A DNA stretch of 64,000 bases from Sordaria brevicollis (lineage: Eukaryota; Ascomycota; Sordariomycetes; Sordariales; Sordariaceae): the NCBI GenBank assembly GCA_033439795.1, contig JAUTDP010000007.1, positions 2,852,001 to 2,916,000 of the forward strand. Reading direction: 5' to 3'. Made by a program: the position numbers and the translations under genes. A model generated the notes under the pieces. It was not told where the DNA came from. It saw only the letters and a program-made list of their open reading frames with translations, and ran no database searches. Positions 37,566 through 48,402 of this stretch are shown here, piece by piece. The first letter of the stretch is position 1; each line of letters begins with the position of its first letter.

Positions 37566-40500
37566 ATTAACAATCTAATATACCTATTACTATTAATACC
37601 GATAATAACAATAATATTACTATTATTATTATAATATCTTCTTTAAAGTAAATTAATAAAATAATTAATAATAACCCCTTCCTTACCGATAGCGACGATT
37701 AAATCCATTAGGAAGAGATACTATAGATTAAATACAATTTTAATATTATTAAAGCTTAGCTCCTAGGCGAAATCGACGTACCCCGCGAACCTTTCTACCC
37801 TAAACCCGGTAATTTCCTTCTTAAATTAATTACTAAATTCCGTATCGAAATAATTAATAAAAAATTACGTCTTTTTAAAATTAATCTCCTTCGTACTATA
37901 ATAAATAAGGTTAGAAAGATTATCGAAATTCCCTACCGTTATTAAAACGATATTTTAATCGATAAAATCTTTACCGAAGAAGATTTAAGTAATTTCCAAT
38001 TCTATTGCAACGTTAAGGCTACTTATTTTAATAAAAAGAAAGATTGGTTAAAATTCGAAATTAGAAATAAAGCTATAAGAACCTAGATAAAATTTTTAAT
38101 TAATTACGGACTTTAAAATTCGGCTATAAAGGAAGAATAAAATATTTAAATTTAATATAACCTCTTTAAATAAGGAATTTAATATAATATTATTAATAAA
38201 TTTATTAATACCCGTAAGGCTTATACCGATAATATTATAATCCTTCGAAAGGAATTGATTAATTTTAATACTTAATTTTAAAATTAGGCTATAATTATAA
38301 GTAACGGTATTATTAAAGGAATTAGGGAATATATAAACGCTATATCCTAGTATAACGATTTCTATACTATTATTAAAATTATCCGACCTAATTACGCTAA
38401 TATAATATAAAAATTCAATAATAAAATAAAAAATAATATTTTAAAATATATAAAAATATACGAAGATTTTAAGAAGTAAAGTATAAATAATCGCCGTAAT
38501 ATTATAACCCCTACGGGTAAAAATAATTGTAAGGTATTTATTATCGAAGTCGACGGTCAAATTTATTATTGCGTTAATAACGATAATAAAGTTAATAATT
38601 ATTAAAAAGTTAATAATAAAAACGCTCGTTAATAAAGTAGAAATAAAAAGCCTAAAGGCAATGTAGGTAAACGAAAATAGACGTTGGATAATTTTGAAAA
38701 TGTATATAAAAAATAAAATTCGAAAAATAAAAAGGGTAAAAGTAAGGATCTCCCCGTATATAAAATATATAAAAAAGGATTTTATTCTTTTAAAAAATAT
38801 TAATATATAAATTTAAATGCTAAATTTAAAGCTTTTAGGTTATATCCTTCTATTACGCGAATTATTAAAATTAATATTGCGAAGGACGTTAATTTAATTA
38901 AAAAAATTGAAGTTATTAAAGAGAAGGTTATTAAGACGGTAAAATTTAAATTTATATAATTCCCTAAGGAAGAATATAGGGTAACTTTCTAAATTGGTAA
39001 TAGAAATAAGCGAGAAGAATATCCCCTTAAAAATTCAACTATTTTAAATTCGGGGAATTTTCTTTATATATTTAATAAAATTATTTATTTTTATTACTTT
39101 CATTATACTAATCTAAATAATTATTTATAAGTAAATAATTCCTATATTAAAATTCAAAATTTTAAGGAAATTAATATCGTTATTAAAAGTAAAAAAAGTA
39201 ATTTAAAATTATAATTAAAAGAGGTTGCGTTTTGCCCTAACTTTACTATTAATTTCGTTTCTTTTTTCCTATTACGAAAATAAAGTTTCTATTAGGATTA
39301 TCGATTTCTAAATAATTATTTAAAGAGAATTAACGGGTTATTCTTCTATTCTTTAAATATTATCTTTAATTAAACGGTTTTAGAATATTTATTTATATTA
39401 TTTATTAAATTAATATTTATAGCGCGGCGATATTAAATTAATTCCTATACGAGGAAATTATTAATCTAAATTATTAAAATATAATATTACCGATTCGGTT
39501 ATTTTAATCTTTAAGTATTCGAATATTTATAAAACGTTAATAGGGTATAATTACGAAGTATTTTAATTAAGAAGAAGGATGCGGATAATGCGGTTGTAAT
39601 AAATTCTACTTCGACTAAAGAGCCTTTAAACGATTTCCTTTCTATAATACCCTTAAAAAGGATATTGATAATCGAATACGATATTTATATTATAGTAAAA
39701 ATACGATGTTAAATACGGCGAGTCCTTCGAAATTGTAAATATAAATTAGGGTAACGCTTTATAATAAATTTCTTCGAATTCGATAAGAATATTAACGGAT
39801 ATTAATACTTTATATTTATTATTTACCAATAATTTAGATATATATAAGATTATTACCTTTCGAACCGGATATTTACTAATATTGCTTTAATTTTATATAA
39901 TTATATAAATATATTAATATATCGATATAATATTAAAGTTAAGGCCTTCGAATATAATAATAAATTTAATTGAAGAGAAATACTAATTAAATTCGGAATA
40001 AAAAGTATATTATTCGAGCCTTTTATTCCTAATATTTAAAAATAAAATAGTAGAGTAAAACGTTCAAGGGGTATAGTAAAATAACGATATAATATTATAA
40101 AAAATAGTTTAAAATTTCCAATCGATTTATAATTAGAAATTATATATATAGTAATTTATTTATTAAACCGGTTACTTTAATATTTCTACAATTAAAAATC
40201 CTTATACGAATACTTTTATATTTATATCGTTTAATAATATAATTAATAAGAATTATAGCGATTAAATATTAATTACTTTCGAATATATAAATATAAAATA
40301 TATTTTATAATTAGTATAATATAAAAGAAAGAAAAACGTCGCTAAAAGTATTTTTTTAAAACGTAAATCGGTTATTTAATCGGATATAGCGCCTCTTTAA
40401 TATACTGTATATAGAACTCCGTTATAAAGCAAATTATATAAATACGCGACGTAATATTTAACGAACGTATTAAATTCTCCCCTAACGAGATTAATATTAA

Positions 40501-42490
40501 AGAGGATTTAGTAATTTTAAAAATAATAATTACCGAAGAATTCGCTAAAAAGTTGAATAAAATAAATAAATAAAACCTAAATTAAAGGGTATTAGCGAAT
40601 CCCTATTTAAAAAATACCGAAGTCGAACCTCTTTTAAATACGATATTCGAAGAAGAAATTCTAAATTCTTAATAAAAAACCGCTTAAGAGATTAAGGCCG
40701 GGGATATTTACGAAATTATAAGGCCGGATAAAATAGTTATTAATTTTATTATAAATTTATACCCAATGCTACTAAATACCCCTCCTTTATACGTAGTAGC
40801 CCTATATACGGGCGTTATATTAGATTAAATAATCGATAAATATTTTCGAAAATTAGAATTATAAAAGAGTACTTTTTTAATAGGAAAATTATTATAATTA
40901 ATAATAAAAATAATTATTAAAATAGTTATAAAAGTAGAGGTATAATAGCTATTGACTAAATATAGTAGATTAAATAGTCTATACCGCTATAACTTCCCAG
41001 AGGTATTAAAGAATTATTATAATTTCGAGAATTACCCTCTTAATAAGAAGTTTCGTAAGGTAGAATAAGCCTATTTTAATAATTATAAGGATATAAGAAT
41101 TTGGATTAAAGTCGATTAAAATATCCTTTATATTAAAAGGAAATAAATCCTTAATTATATATAGGTATATACTTATAAATTTAATAAAAATAATATTTTA
41201 AATAAGGTTAAAATTAAATTAATAATCCGAAGAAATTAATAATATAAAATAAACGCTAATACCTATACTTTTACTTTAGCGGGAAGGTCCTTCTAAATTA
41301 TCGTCGTATTAATAATTCATTTTAATATAGAATTTATTTAATAAAATACGGTAAATACTTTTATAAACGCTATAATTAATAAAGAGATTTATATACGTAT
41401 ATTATTAAAATATTAGGTAAAAGGAAAGGTTCTTAAATTATTAAAAGCGTTCTATAACCTCTAACGAGCCCCCTTATTATAATAAAAGGAATTAAGCGGA
41501 ATATTTAAAAATATAAGATTTAAAGCTATTCTTAAGGATCTATATATTATAAAGAAGGAGAAAGTATTTATATTATATTATATTAACGATATTGTTTTTA
41601 TTTATTTAAAAGAATACGAAGACTAAATTAAAGAATATATTAACCTACTATAATTAAAATATTAATTAACCGGTAATAAAGAGTTGTAATAATTCCTAGG
41701 TATTAAAATTATTTATAACCGTAAGGTAGGAAAAATTTAATTATTTTAAAAAGCCTATATTAAAAAGATTAGTAAATTATTAAAATCGATTTATAAATTT
41801 ACTATAGTACTAATAAAATAATAAGAATTATTACCTTTTAATAAATTAGTTAATTATATTAAAATTAAAAATTATTAAATTAATGTAAGTTCTATATTAT
41901 ACGCCGTTATTAATACGTAATTAGATATAATTTTTTTAATTAATCGATTAGTTCGTTTTAATTATAATCTTAATTTAAAATATTATAATATTAATAAAAA
42001 GGTTATTTATTACTTTCGTATAATTAAAGATTAGTACTTATATTATAAAGGTAGTGACCGATTTGAGGTAATTTTAAACGCTTCGTTTACTAATAATAAA
42101 ATAAACTGTAAGAGCTTTTAAAGATTTACGATTAAATTATATAATAAATTTATTTATTAAAGTATTATTAAATAAACCGTTATCGCAATATTAATAATAG
42201 AAGTAGAATTTTACGCTATTAAAAAGGTTATTAAAGAAATATTATTTATTAACCGATTTATTAAAGTTTTAAATATAAAATTATTTAACGACTTTATCCC
42301 TATTATAAAATATAATAATTAGTAAATTATTAGAGTATTTATTAAGGAAATTCCTACTTTTATTATTAAAATAAGGTATATTAATATTTATTAATATTAA
42401 TTTCGAAAGGAGATTATCGAAAAGGAGACCTTTAAAATTAATTACTTAAAGATAAAGGAGATACCCGTAGATGGATTAACGAAAGTACTT
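37566..42490 (+). pseudogene. RIP-destroyed copia gag-pol
   Basis: No frame is open, and in-frame TAA and TAG codons fill the region. Recognisable relics on the plus strand are the RT active site (41579-41590), the conserved block around SSILYAV...INRLVRF (near 41890-41960, which matches the copia GSLMYA...RPD...SRL region), the RNase H relic DASF/EAEFYA (as NASF and EVEFYA) and DGLTKVL at the end. Gag, protease and integrase could not be placed with confidence. Confidence 0.85.
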
Positions 42491-42724
42491 GGAGTGTTAG
42501 AGTATAAGAGGTTTAGGGAGTTATTAGGGATATTTATAAAGTTACTACGCCCGGTTATAGTAGGTAATAATAAAAAGATTCTAGAAATAGAGGATTTGGA
42601 TAAGTATTTGGGTATTATAATAGGAGAAATAACGGTAGATTAACTAAAGGGAATAGGAAATATGTAAATAGTTTTATTCTCGACCCTAAAAGGGTAATCG
42701 AAACGGTTTTCGAGTAAGGGGGTG

Positions 42725-42918
42725 TATTAAATTCCAGGGTGGTATTCTGGGCCAAAATAGTATAGATTAGTATATAGCTAGTTAGTACTATTAGCTACCT
42801 AGAAGGTCTTAGTAAATAAGGGATACCCCCAGCTCCCCCGACTAGAACTCCAGAATCCTGTTCTCCACAGTTACACATAGATATATAGAATCAATCAATT
42901 CCCCCATACAATCTGACA
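42725..42918 (+). repeat. 3' LTR of the copia element
   Basis: 194 bp, starting TATTAAATTCC (TGTCAGATTCC after three transitions) and ending AATCTGACA. Here the inner (left) half is RIP-mutated and the outer half is largely intact, the mirror image of the 5' LTR. Confidence 0.95.
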
Positions 42919-44238
42919 AAAGTCGCCAGATCGACAGTGTGATGTATCCGGGTGGACACTGTATCTGTGCCAACACTGCAAGGAGGCACGAGTGAACGGT
43001 AGCGAAGGGTACACATGTACGTCATAGCACATGCCGTGTTCCTGTGTCTTGCATCGTTCTTCCAGGGCTTTTGCAATCTGACGGGCGGAGTCGACGAGTG
43101 ACCGACGAGAGCGAGTGACCACCGGAGCAACTGCTTTTTTTTTTGTTAGCGTCTTGGGGTTTTGTCGACAACACTCCCAAGCACACACCGTGTCTCACAC
43201 GAGGACATGGAGGGATGACCCTCCAGGCGTTCTTGGTGTCTTTCCCCCTTTCCCGGTCCCCGGATGATCCCCAATCCTCAAAATGAGAAGGAAAGGAAGA
43301 GACGGTCGCCTGCTCTGGAAGAGAATTGAAAGGATACGAATTGAACAGAAGAGACCGTCCAACCTTGGCAGCCGCCCCAGTCCGAAACGAACCTGGAAAA
43401 AAAGCGTCTGAGAGCCGGAGTGCCAGAGCCTGTCAAGAAATGCCAAACCGAGACTAAGAACTCACGATCCAACCTCTTTAGACTTTTGGATTAAACTCCT
43501 CATTCAAACCCCGGACATTTTCAGGTCCAGAAACAGGGGGCCTGGGAGGGTTCATCCGAGTCAGGTTATCAGGTACAAGTCACAGCGCAAATAATCGAGG
43601 TTCCTTTCTCCGTCCGATCTCGTTCTTTGTGCCTTCTCAGTCAACGTACCTTCTACTTTGCTTTCCAACTCTGCACCCGGTTTTCCCGCCTTTCTGGTAT
43701 TCAGATTCTACCTACAGATCCAGCAACCTGAACAAGAGGCTCGACCTTTTGCAACTCCTACCGGGTCGCACCGAGACGACACGCGGTTCCGCTTTCCACT
43801 CACACCCGCATCCCGCCATTCTATACTTTGCTTCTGTCGAACGACGGGGGAACGGGCATCCAGTCGACTTCATCCATCATTCCGATTTCCGTAGGTGCCG
43901 TGCAGTGCACCGCAGCCTAGACGCAGCGCCAGCGGTTGCAGGGCCGTGTGCGATCTCAACCCCATCTTGACATCTCTTCCAAGTCCCAGCCATATCAGCC
44001 CCCCCCCCCAGCGGGCAGGCGGACTCTAGATTGCTAGCCAGGCACCCTCTCAGCTGCTCTCCGTCCATCCAGATCGTGACCCAACAGACCCCATCTCTCA
44101 TCAAAGGGGGGGATTCCACACCGCCGTCACGGGCCACGGTTGACCAAGGGCGATCAAGGACGGGAAAGCGGGCTCCTCTGGGCCTCCTCTAGCTCCGCAA
44201 AACCAATCCCAACTTGTTGACTGACTGGCGACTCCCTC
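42919..44238. other. Normal-GC island between two RIP-mutated elements
   Basis: No supported gene. The part around 43580-43990 is pyrimidine-rich and has the look of a promoter or leader, but no convincing start follows before the next element begins. It may originally have been upstream sequence of the gene at 49377. Confidence 0.45.
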
Positions 44239-44240
44239 TA

Positions 44241-44400
44241 CTCGTCAGGATTAGAAGCATCTCCCTCCCCCACCCGAAGGGTGGGGTCAGGGACTTTGAT
44301 TCGAAGACGCACTTTGATTCACAAAAAATTTGGTACTTACTCCACCACCCAATTTACTAATAAACCAAGGTCACTCATTTCTTTCAAATAACTCGTGTAT
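44241..44400 (+). repeat. Left terminal inverted repeat of the Fot1-like element
   Basis: About 150-160 bp resembling the reverse complement of the right end. It is not visibly RIP-mutated in its outer part. It contains the hairpin CCCCACCC-GAA-GGGTGGGG at 44268-44286. The inner border is approximate. Confidence 0.8.
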
Positions 44401-44449
44401 ATGCATATATAAAATCAAATATACTTATTTACATAAGCTCGTTGTACAC

Positions 44450-46490
44450 CCCATACCCTACATCCTCTATAATTACTACTTCGTCGTCGTTAATATTATT
44501 ATTCTCAATAACCTTATCGACGTTATCTTCTTCTTATTTTATCTAACTACCTATTTAATTAATCTCCTCGATTATTGCCTTTATTAACTCTTCGTTATAG
44601 TGCTATAGAAGTATAAGTTTAGGAAAGGGATTAATAGAAGGAGCCTAATTTATAAATAAAAATATATTATTAATACTACGATCGGTTTTTTAAAATAATT
44701 TTAATTTAGTAAGACGTTATTTAATCCTAAAATAAATTACTCTCCCCCTCCTTATAATATAATACCGGTTAAATAACTAAGGGAAGTCGTTTATTTTTTT
44801 AATTACTTTATTTATAACCTCTCGGATTTTTTTTTATAATTTTTTCTATTCTTACAATTTATAGCGTATTTTCTTTACCTACTTTCGCTTAACTATATGC
44901 GTTTCGCGTAATTATCTTTTTAAAATAATATATTTAGATTTTAAATCTTTATTTTTAAATCTTTCCTCCTCTTTTTATTATAAAGCTTTATATTAATATT
45001 TATTATTAATTAGGCGAAGCTGGGTATCGTATATAATAACGGGTCTATAATACGTAATTAAACGGTTAGTTTTTACTTCTTTACAAATAATCTCTTCGAT
45101 TTTTTACCGTTTAGCGAATCGCTTCGCCTAAACCTCTGCTATATTTACTAAAGAGAGCGCTCGTATAGTTTTATCCCTTTTAATTATTATACGTTTAATA
45201 ATAGGGTTTATAAATTAATTGAATTCGTTAGAAGACGCTTACGAATTAGTAATATATCCGCTATATTTAATAATAACGGTTAAATTTAAGGGAAGAATAT
45301 TAACTTTTATTTAATCCTCTTTAATTTACGGTTTATATAACGGGATTTTAAGGTTTTTTATTAAATTTTATATAAACGAAGGGGAGGATATTTTTTAAAT
45401 AATTTATTTTATTTACGGCGGGTAATAATATTATTATTAATTATAATTTCGTTCTTTTCTTACCCTATTTCGTTACGGGTAAAAACGTAGCCGATTTTGG
45501 TTTCGAAAATCCGTAGATTTGCCGCCGATATAAACGGATTAGGGAATTTTAAAAGTATTACCTCTAAATTTATAGGGGAAAGCCTAACTTTCTCCTAAAT
45601 AAAAAGTATAATATTTTTTTTAAATACTTTCTTCCTAATTTCGAATAAATTATTAAAAAAGTCTAACTTAGAGTATTCTACCCGTTTATATTTAATCTTT
45701 TTTAATATATTTAATTAATAGAAGTATTTATAAATTTAAAAAATACCGACGTCGAATAGCTATAGTATATAAATAGCGTATAGAAATAATAAAAATAAAT
45801 TTACGTTATTATCTTTATAACGGCGCTAAAATTAATGGGTAATGTAATTATTATAATTATTTAATAATAATAATTATCTTTCTCCCTTTATATGCAGCTA
45901 GGTATAGCGGTTTTAATAGTTAAATTAATTTAGCGCGAATTAGTCGTCGATATAACCGTTTAATATAGTAGTAATAGCGGCGTCGTTTTCTAATCGGTTA
46001 TTTATATATTTGAAACCGATTTCTATATTAAGGATAATAATAAATAATAGAATTATTCGTCTAGTAGCGCTAATAGATTCGATAATTATAATAAATTTAC
46101 GTACATTTAGGTTGGAGTTTTATATTTTAATAATTTCTTAATATATTTAAATTATATAGGATTTGGATACTATACCGACGCGGTAACTAAATTTATTACT
46201 ATTCTATTAATTCTCTAATCGAATTTTCTCGTTTTTTACGACTTTTTAATACCGCTTGAATATATTAATAATAATATTACGATTTTAAATAATTTTTTTA
46301 ATCTAAGTAAGCGAATTAATTTTAATAGACTTTATTTCTTTAAAACGAATTATATATCTCTACGCCTATATCCTTAAAGCGGTAATTTTACGATTATTAT
46401 TTCTAATAATTTATTTTGCTATTTAGTAAACCTTTTTAATATTGATTTTAATTCCTATTCTAATTATTAATTAACAATTTATTTAATAGG
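44450..46490 (-). pseudogene. Fot1/pogo-family DDE transposase, destroyed by RIP
   Basis: Read on the minus strand with frameshifts and stops tolerated, the order of relics matches Fot1/pogo transposases. A block like NVREWVTIIESIxATGR reads NVRKFIIIIESISATRR. Next comes a block like NELALNWFNYFNRYT, then RLLLLDGHGSH read as LLLLNNYNNY. The LLQPLDVGIF block reads LQLFDVGIF after one substitution. Then come KLDFFNNLFEIRKKVFKK and an acidic tail (INDDEVVIIED). These differ from family expectation almost only by G-to-A or C-to-T. The N-terminal CENP-B-type DNA-binding part is too eroded to fix the start. Confidence 0.82.
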
Positions 46491-46550
46491 GAGGTTAGGA
46501 AATTTATATTAATAGAAACATTACGAGGGCTGCCGCCCCCGTACCCCCGC

Positions 46551-46611
46551 AAAATTTGCCTTCGGCAAATTTTATACGGGTGGGCAGAAATTTACTTGAA
46601 GCGGAGCTTAA
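46551..46611. repeat. Two adjacent hairpins with three-base loops
   Basis: Hairpin one: AAAATTTGCC (46551-46560), loop TTC, GGCAAATTTT (46564-46573), with further imperfect pairing of CTGCC...GGGCAG outside it. Hairpin two: TTGAAGC-GGA-GCTTAA at 46596-46611. A related hairpin, TTGAAGC-TCC-GCTTCAA, is at 47536-47552 in opposite orientation. Confidence 0.85.
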
Positions 46612-46664
46612 CATTTACCTCCTAAATTTTTCATTATATTTTTAATAAGTTTTTTCTACCATTC

Positions 46665-46665
<1 letters not shown>

Positions 46666-46707
<42 letters not shown>

Positions 46708-46709
46708 TT
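46666..46709. repeat. Microsatellite (TTTA)n
   Basis: About eleven uninterrupted TTTA/ATTT units, continued by imperfect copies to about 46800. Confidence 0.92.
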
Positions 46710-46860
46710 CATTTATTTAATTATTAGTCTTTTTTTATTTATTATTATTTATTTATTTATTTAGTAATCTTTTTTCATTCATTATTATTTATTTATTTGC
46801 TATTCTTTATTTATTATTTTTTAATTTATTATTTAAATATTATTAAAAAGATTTTATTTT

Positions 46861-46935
46861 TACTCCGGCCGGGAATCGAACCGACCGCTAAAGGGTATAT
46901 ATTATAACCGTACATTTGCTAGGTTAGCTACGACG
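46861..46935 (-). pseudogene. tRNA-like relic (Pol III box A and box B present)
   Basis: On the minus strand the sequence has an intact B-box-like GGTTCGATTCC about 50 bases downstream of an A-box-like TAGCTAACCTAG. Between them lies a segment ACGGTTATAAT that could be a decayed anticodon arm. Stems pair poorly, consistent with RIP-type C-to-T and G-to-A damage. It could be a former tRNA gene or the head of a tRNA-derived SINE; the anticodon cannot be assigned. Confidence 0.5.
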
Positions 46936-46979
46936 TTTTATTTAGAAATTAAAATTATTTTTTTTTATTATATACCTAT

Positions 46980-47580
46980 CCGTCGGATTTTTTCAAAGCC
47001 GTTTTTCTCGGCCGGCAGGCTAGCTACGGTCACGTGAGTGGTACCATTGTACTCGGCTCAGCTTACTCATCATTTTGGTACCCACTTTGTTGTAATCGGA
47101 CCCACTTTCAAATGCCAAGCCCTAAGCGAGCTTGGCAGACAGGGATAGGGGGTTTAATTCAGCCAATTCCAACTCGAGAATTTTTTTCAGCCAATTACAG
47201 GTTGAGAAATCGCGGGTAAACCTCGTGGCTATTTACAGGGATTGTGACAAGGGGGTCACCGTATTATAGAAGAAGCTACGCTCAACGTAGTCTCTCACAA
47301 CAGGCGTTCATCTAAAAGTGTCAGCCCCCACTTTTGTTCCCCTCCGCATCCGCCCCGCTTTCGGCCGCCACAAGTGGCGCGTGGCTTGGAACCTGCGGGT
47401 CCAAAAATGGTGTGACATTTGATTGGTGGGGGGGTGTATGTCCCCATTTGGACCCGCAAAGTTCCAGCCGCAGCGCACGGAGGTTTGAGAGAATGAGACT
47501 AGCTCAACGCTCGTGTTTATTCAACACTTCTCATGTTGAAGCTCCGCTTCAAAATATTGAATTATACTTTTAGGGTAAGT
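46980..47580. other. Normal-GC island inside the RIP-mutated element
   Basis: About 600 bp without RIP signature. It has a direct repeat around TTCAGCCAATT (47158 and about 47188) and the octamer CCCACTTT three times. An imperfect palindrome has arms near 47388-47405 and 47447-47466 with core GCGGGTCCAAA. No protein is supported. Probably a separate short insertion. Confidence 0.6.
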
Positions 47581-47738
47581 TCCTTAATATTTATTAATTT
47601 CTTAATATTACTACTATTCTTTACCCTAGGAGCTATACTATTAAATCGGCTATAAATTATAATATACGGAGTTTATTATACCTAATATATTTTTTTAAAA
47701 TTCTTATATTATTTTATTTATAGAATTTTTATAGCTAT

Positions 47739-47942
47739 TATCACGATACCGATCTAGCAGAGGCTTAGAGAAGACGTATTATTGCACGAAGGGGAGAAGA
47801 TCGAGGGAGAGCAGCGAAAACTCTACTCCCGGACTATGTACATGAGTAAGGTGGAGACATGACTGTGGGCACGACTGTGCTCCGCTGGTGGTTCGGTGCC
47901 AAGACGCCTGGGGAACGCTGCCGGCAATCTGGTGCCGTGACA
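47739..47942. mobile_element. Solo LTR, 204 bp
   Basis: It starts TATCACGATACC and ends GGTGCCGTGACA. The ends are imperfect inverted repeats whose three differences are transitions, so the original would have begun TG and ended CA. It is flanked on both sides by GCTAT (47734-47738 and 47943-47947), a 5-bp target duplication. GC content is normal while the flanks on both sides are RIP-mutated. TG..CA ends plus a 5-bp duplication and no coding interior indicate a solo LTR. It is unrelated in sequence to the copia LTR at 37-43 kb, and orientation cannot be told. Confidence 0.82.
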
Positions 47943-48239
47943 GCTATTTTAATTCGCTCCTCTATAGAAAATTCTATTAAAATAACGTCGGATATAGATT
48001 ATATTTATACCTCCTTTATATTGTAAAATAGGGAGAGTATTATATAAATTAGTTATAATAGGGGTTTATAATAAGGGAGGGATATTATATAATAATATAA
48101 ATGGGGATAGTAAAAGGTAATAGGAATAAGGGTTCGAATGGGGGCTTATTATTTAAAAAGGTAATAATTATAAGGTTATATAATTTATAGTATAATTTTT
48201 AATACCTCGCCAAGCGCTGTGCGTTAATTATATGCGCTA

Positions 48240-48400
48240 AGTTGTGTATATATAAAAAAACCGAGTAATATGGGTTTACTAGTAAATTTTGCGGGGGAGC
48301 TATATATAGAAAAAATTTAGGAATCAAAGTGCGTTTTCGAATTAAAGTCCCTGACCCCCAGCTTTGCTGGGGGGAAGAAGGCGCTTTTAGACCTGACGAG
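48240..48400 (-). repeat. Right terminal inverted repeat of the Fot1-like element
   Basis: Counterpart of 44241-44400. It contains the hairpin CCCCCAGC-TTT-GCTGGGGG at 48355-48373 at the same position as the left-end hairpin but with a different stem tip. The inner border is approximate. Confidence 0.8.
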
Positions 48401-48402
48401 TA

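Larger units (their letters stand above)
37372..42918 (+). mobile_element. Ty1/copia LTR retrotransposon, full length, inactivated by RIP
   Basis: The element is 5547 bp. Two 194-bp LTRs (37372-37565 and 42725-42918) begin TGTCAGA and end TCTGACA in their unmutated forms. It is flanked by the 5-bp duplication AAAGT (37367-37371 and 42919-42923). A purine-rich tract (AAGGGGGTG) precedes the 3' LTR. The interior is extremely AT-rich and full of stops, yet the plus strand still shows copia order near the 3' end. The reverse-transcriptase motif YVDD reads YIND at 41579-41590, explained by two G-to-A changes. RNase H EAEFYA reads EVEFYA near 42200, and the copia C-terminal signature DGLTKVL is at 42469-42489. 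RNase H downstream of RT with no integrase after it excludes gypsy order. All LTR differences are transitions. Confidence 0.95.
44241..48400 (-). mobile_element. Fot1/pogo-type DNA transposon, RIP-mutated, with internal insertions
   Basis: 4160 bp between terminal inverted repeats that begin CTCGTCAGG (44241) and end CCTGACGAG (48400), flanked by TA (44239-44240 and 48401-48402). The inverted similarity extends about 150 bp inward, including TCAGGGACTTTGATTCGAA / TCAGGGACTTTAATTCGAA and GCACTTTGATTC. A dead transposase of Fot1/pogo type lies on the minus strand in the left half. The right half (about 46500-48240) is not transposase. It holds a solo LTR, a normal-GC island, hairpins, a microsatellite and a tRNA-like relic, which suggests later insertions or captured cargo, since Fot1-like elements are usually near 2 kb. 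Confidence 0.85.

Noticed and set aside
37566..48240. Centromere or mitochondrial insertion as an explanation of the AT-saturated DNA
   Set aside because: LTRs, target duplications and transposase and RT relics with transition-only damage explain it as RIPed transposons; the blocks are short and separated by normal DNA.
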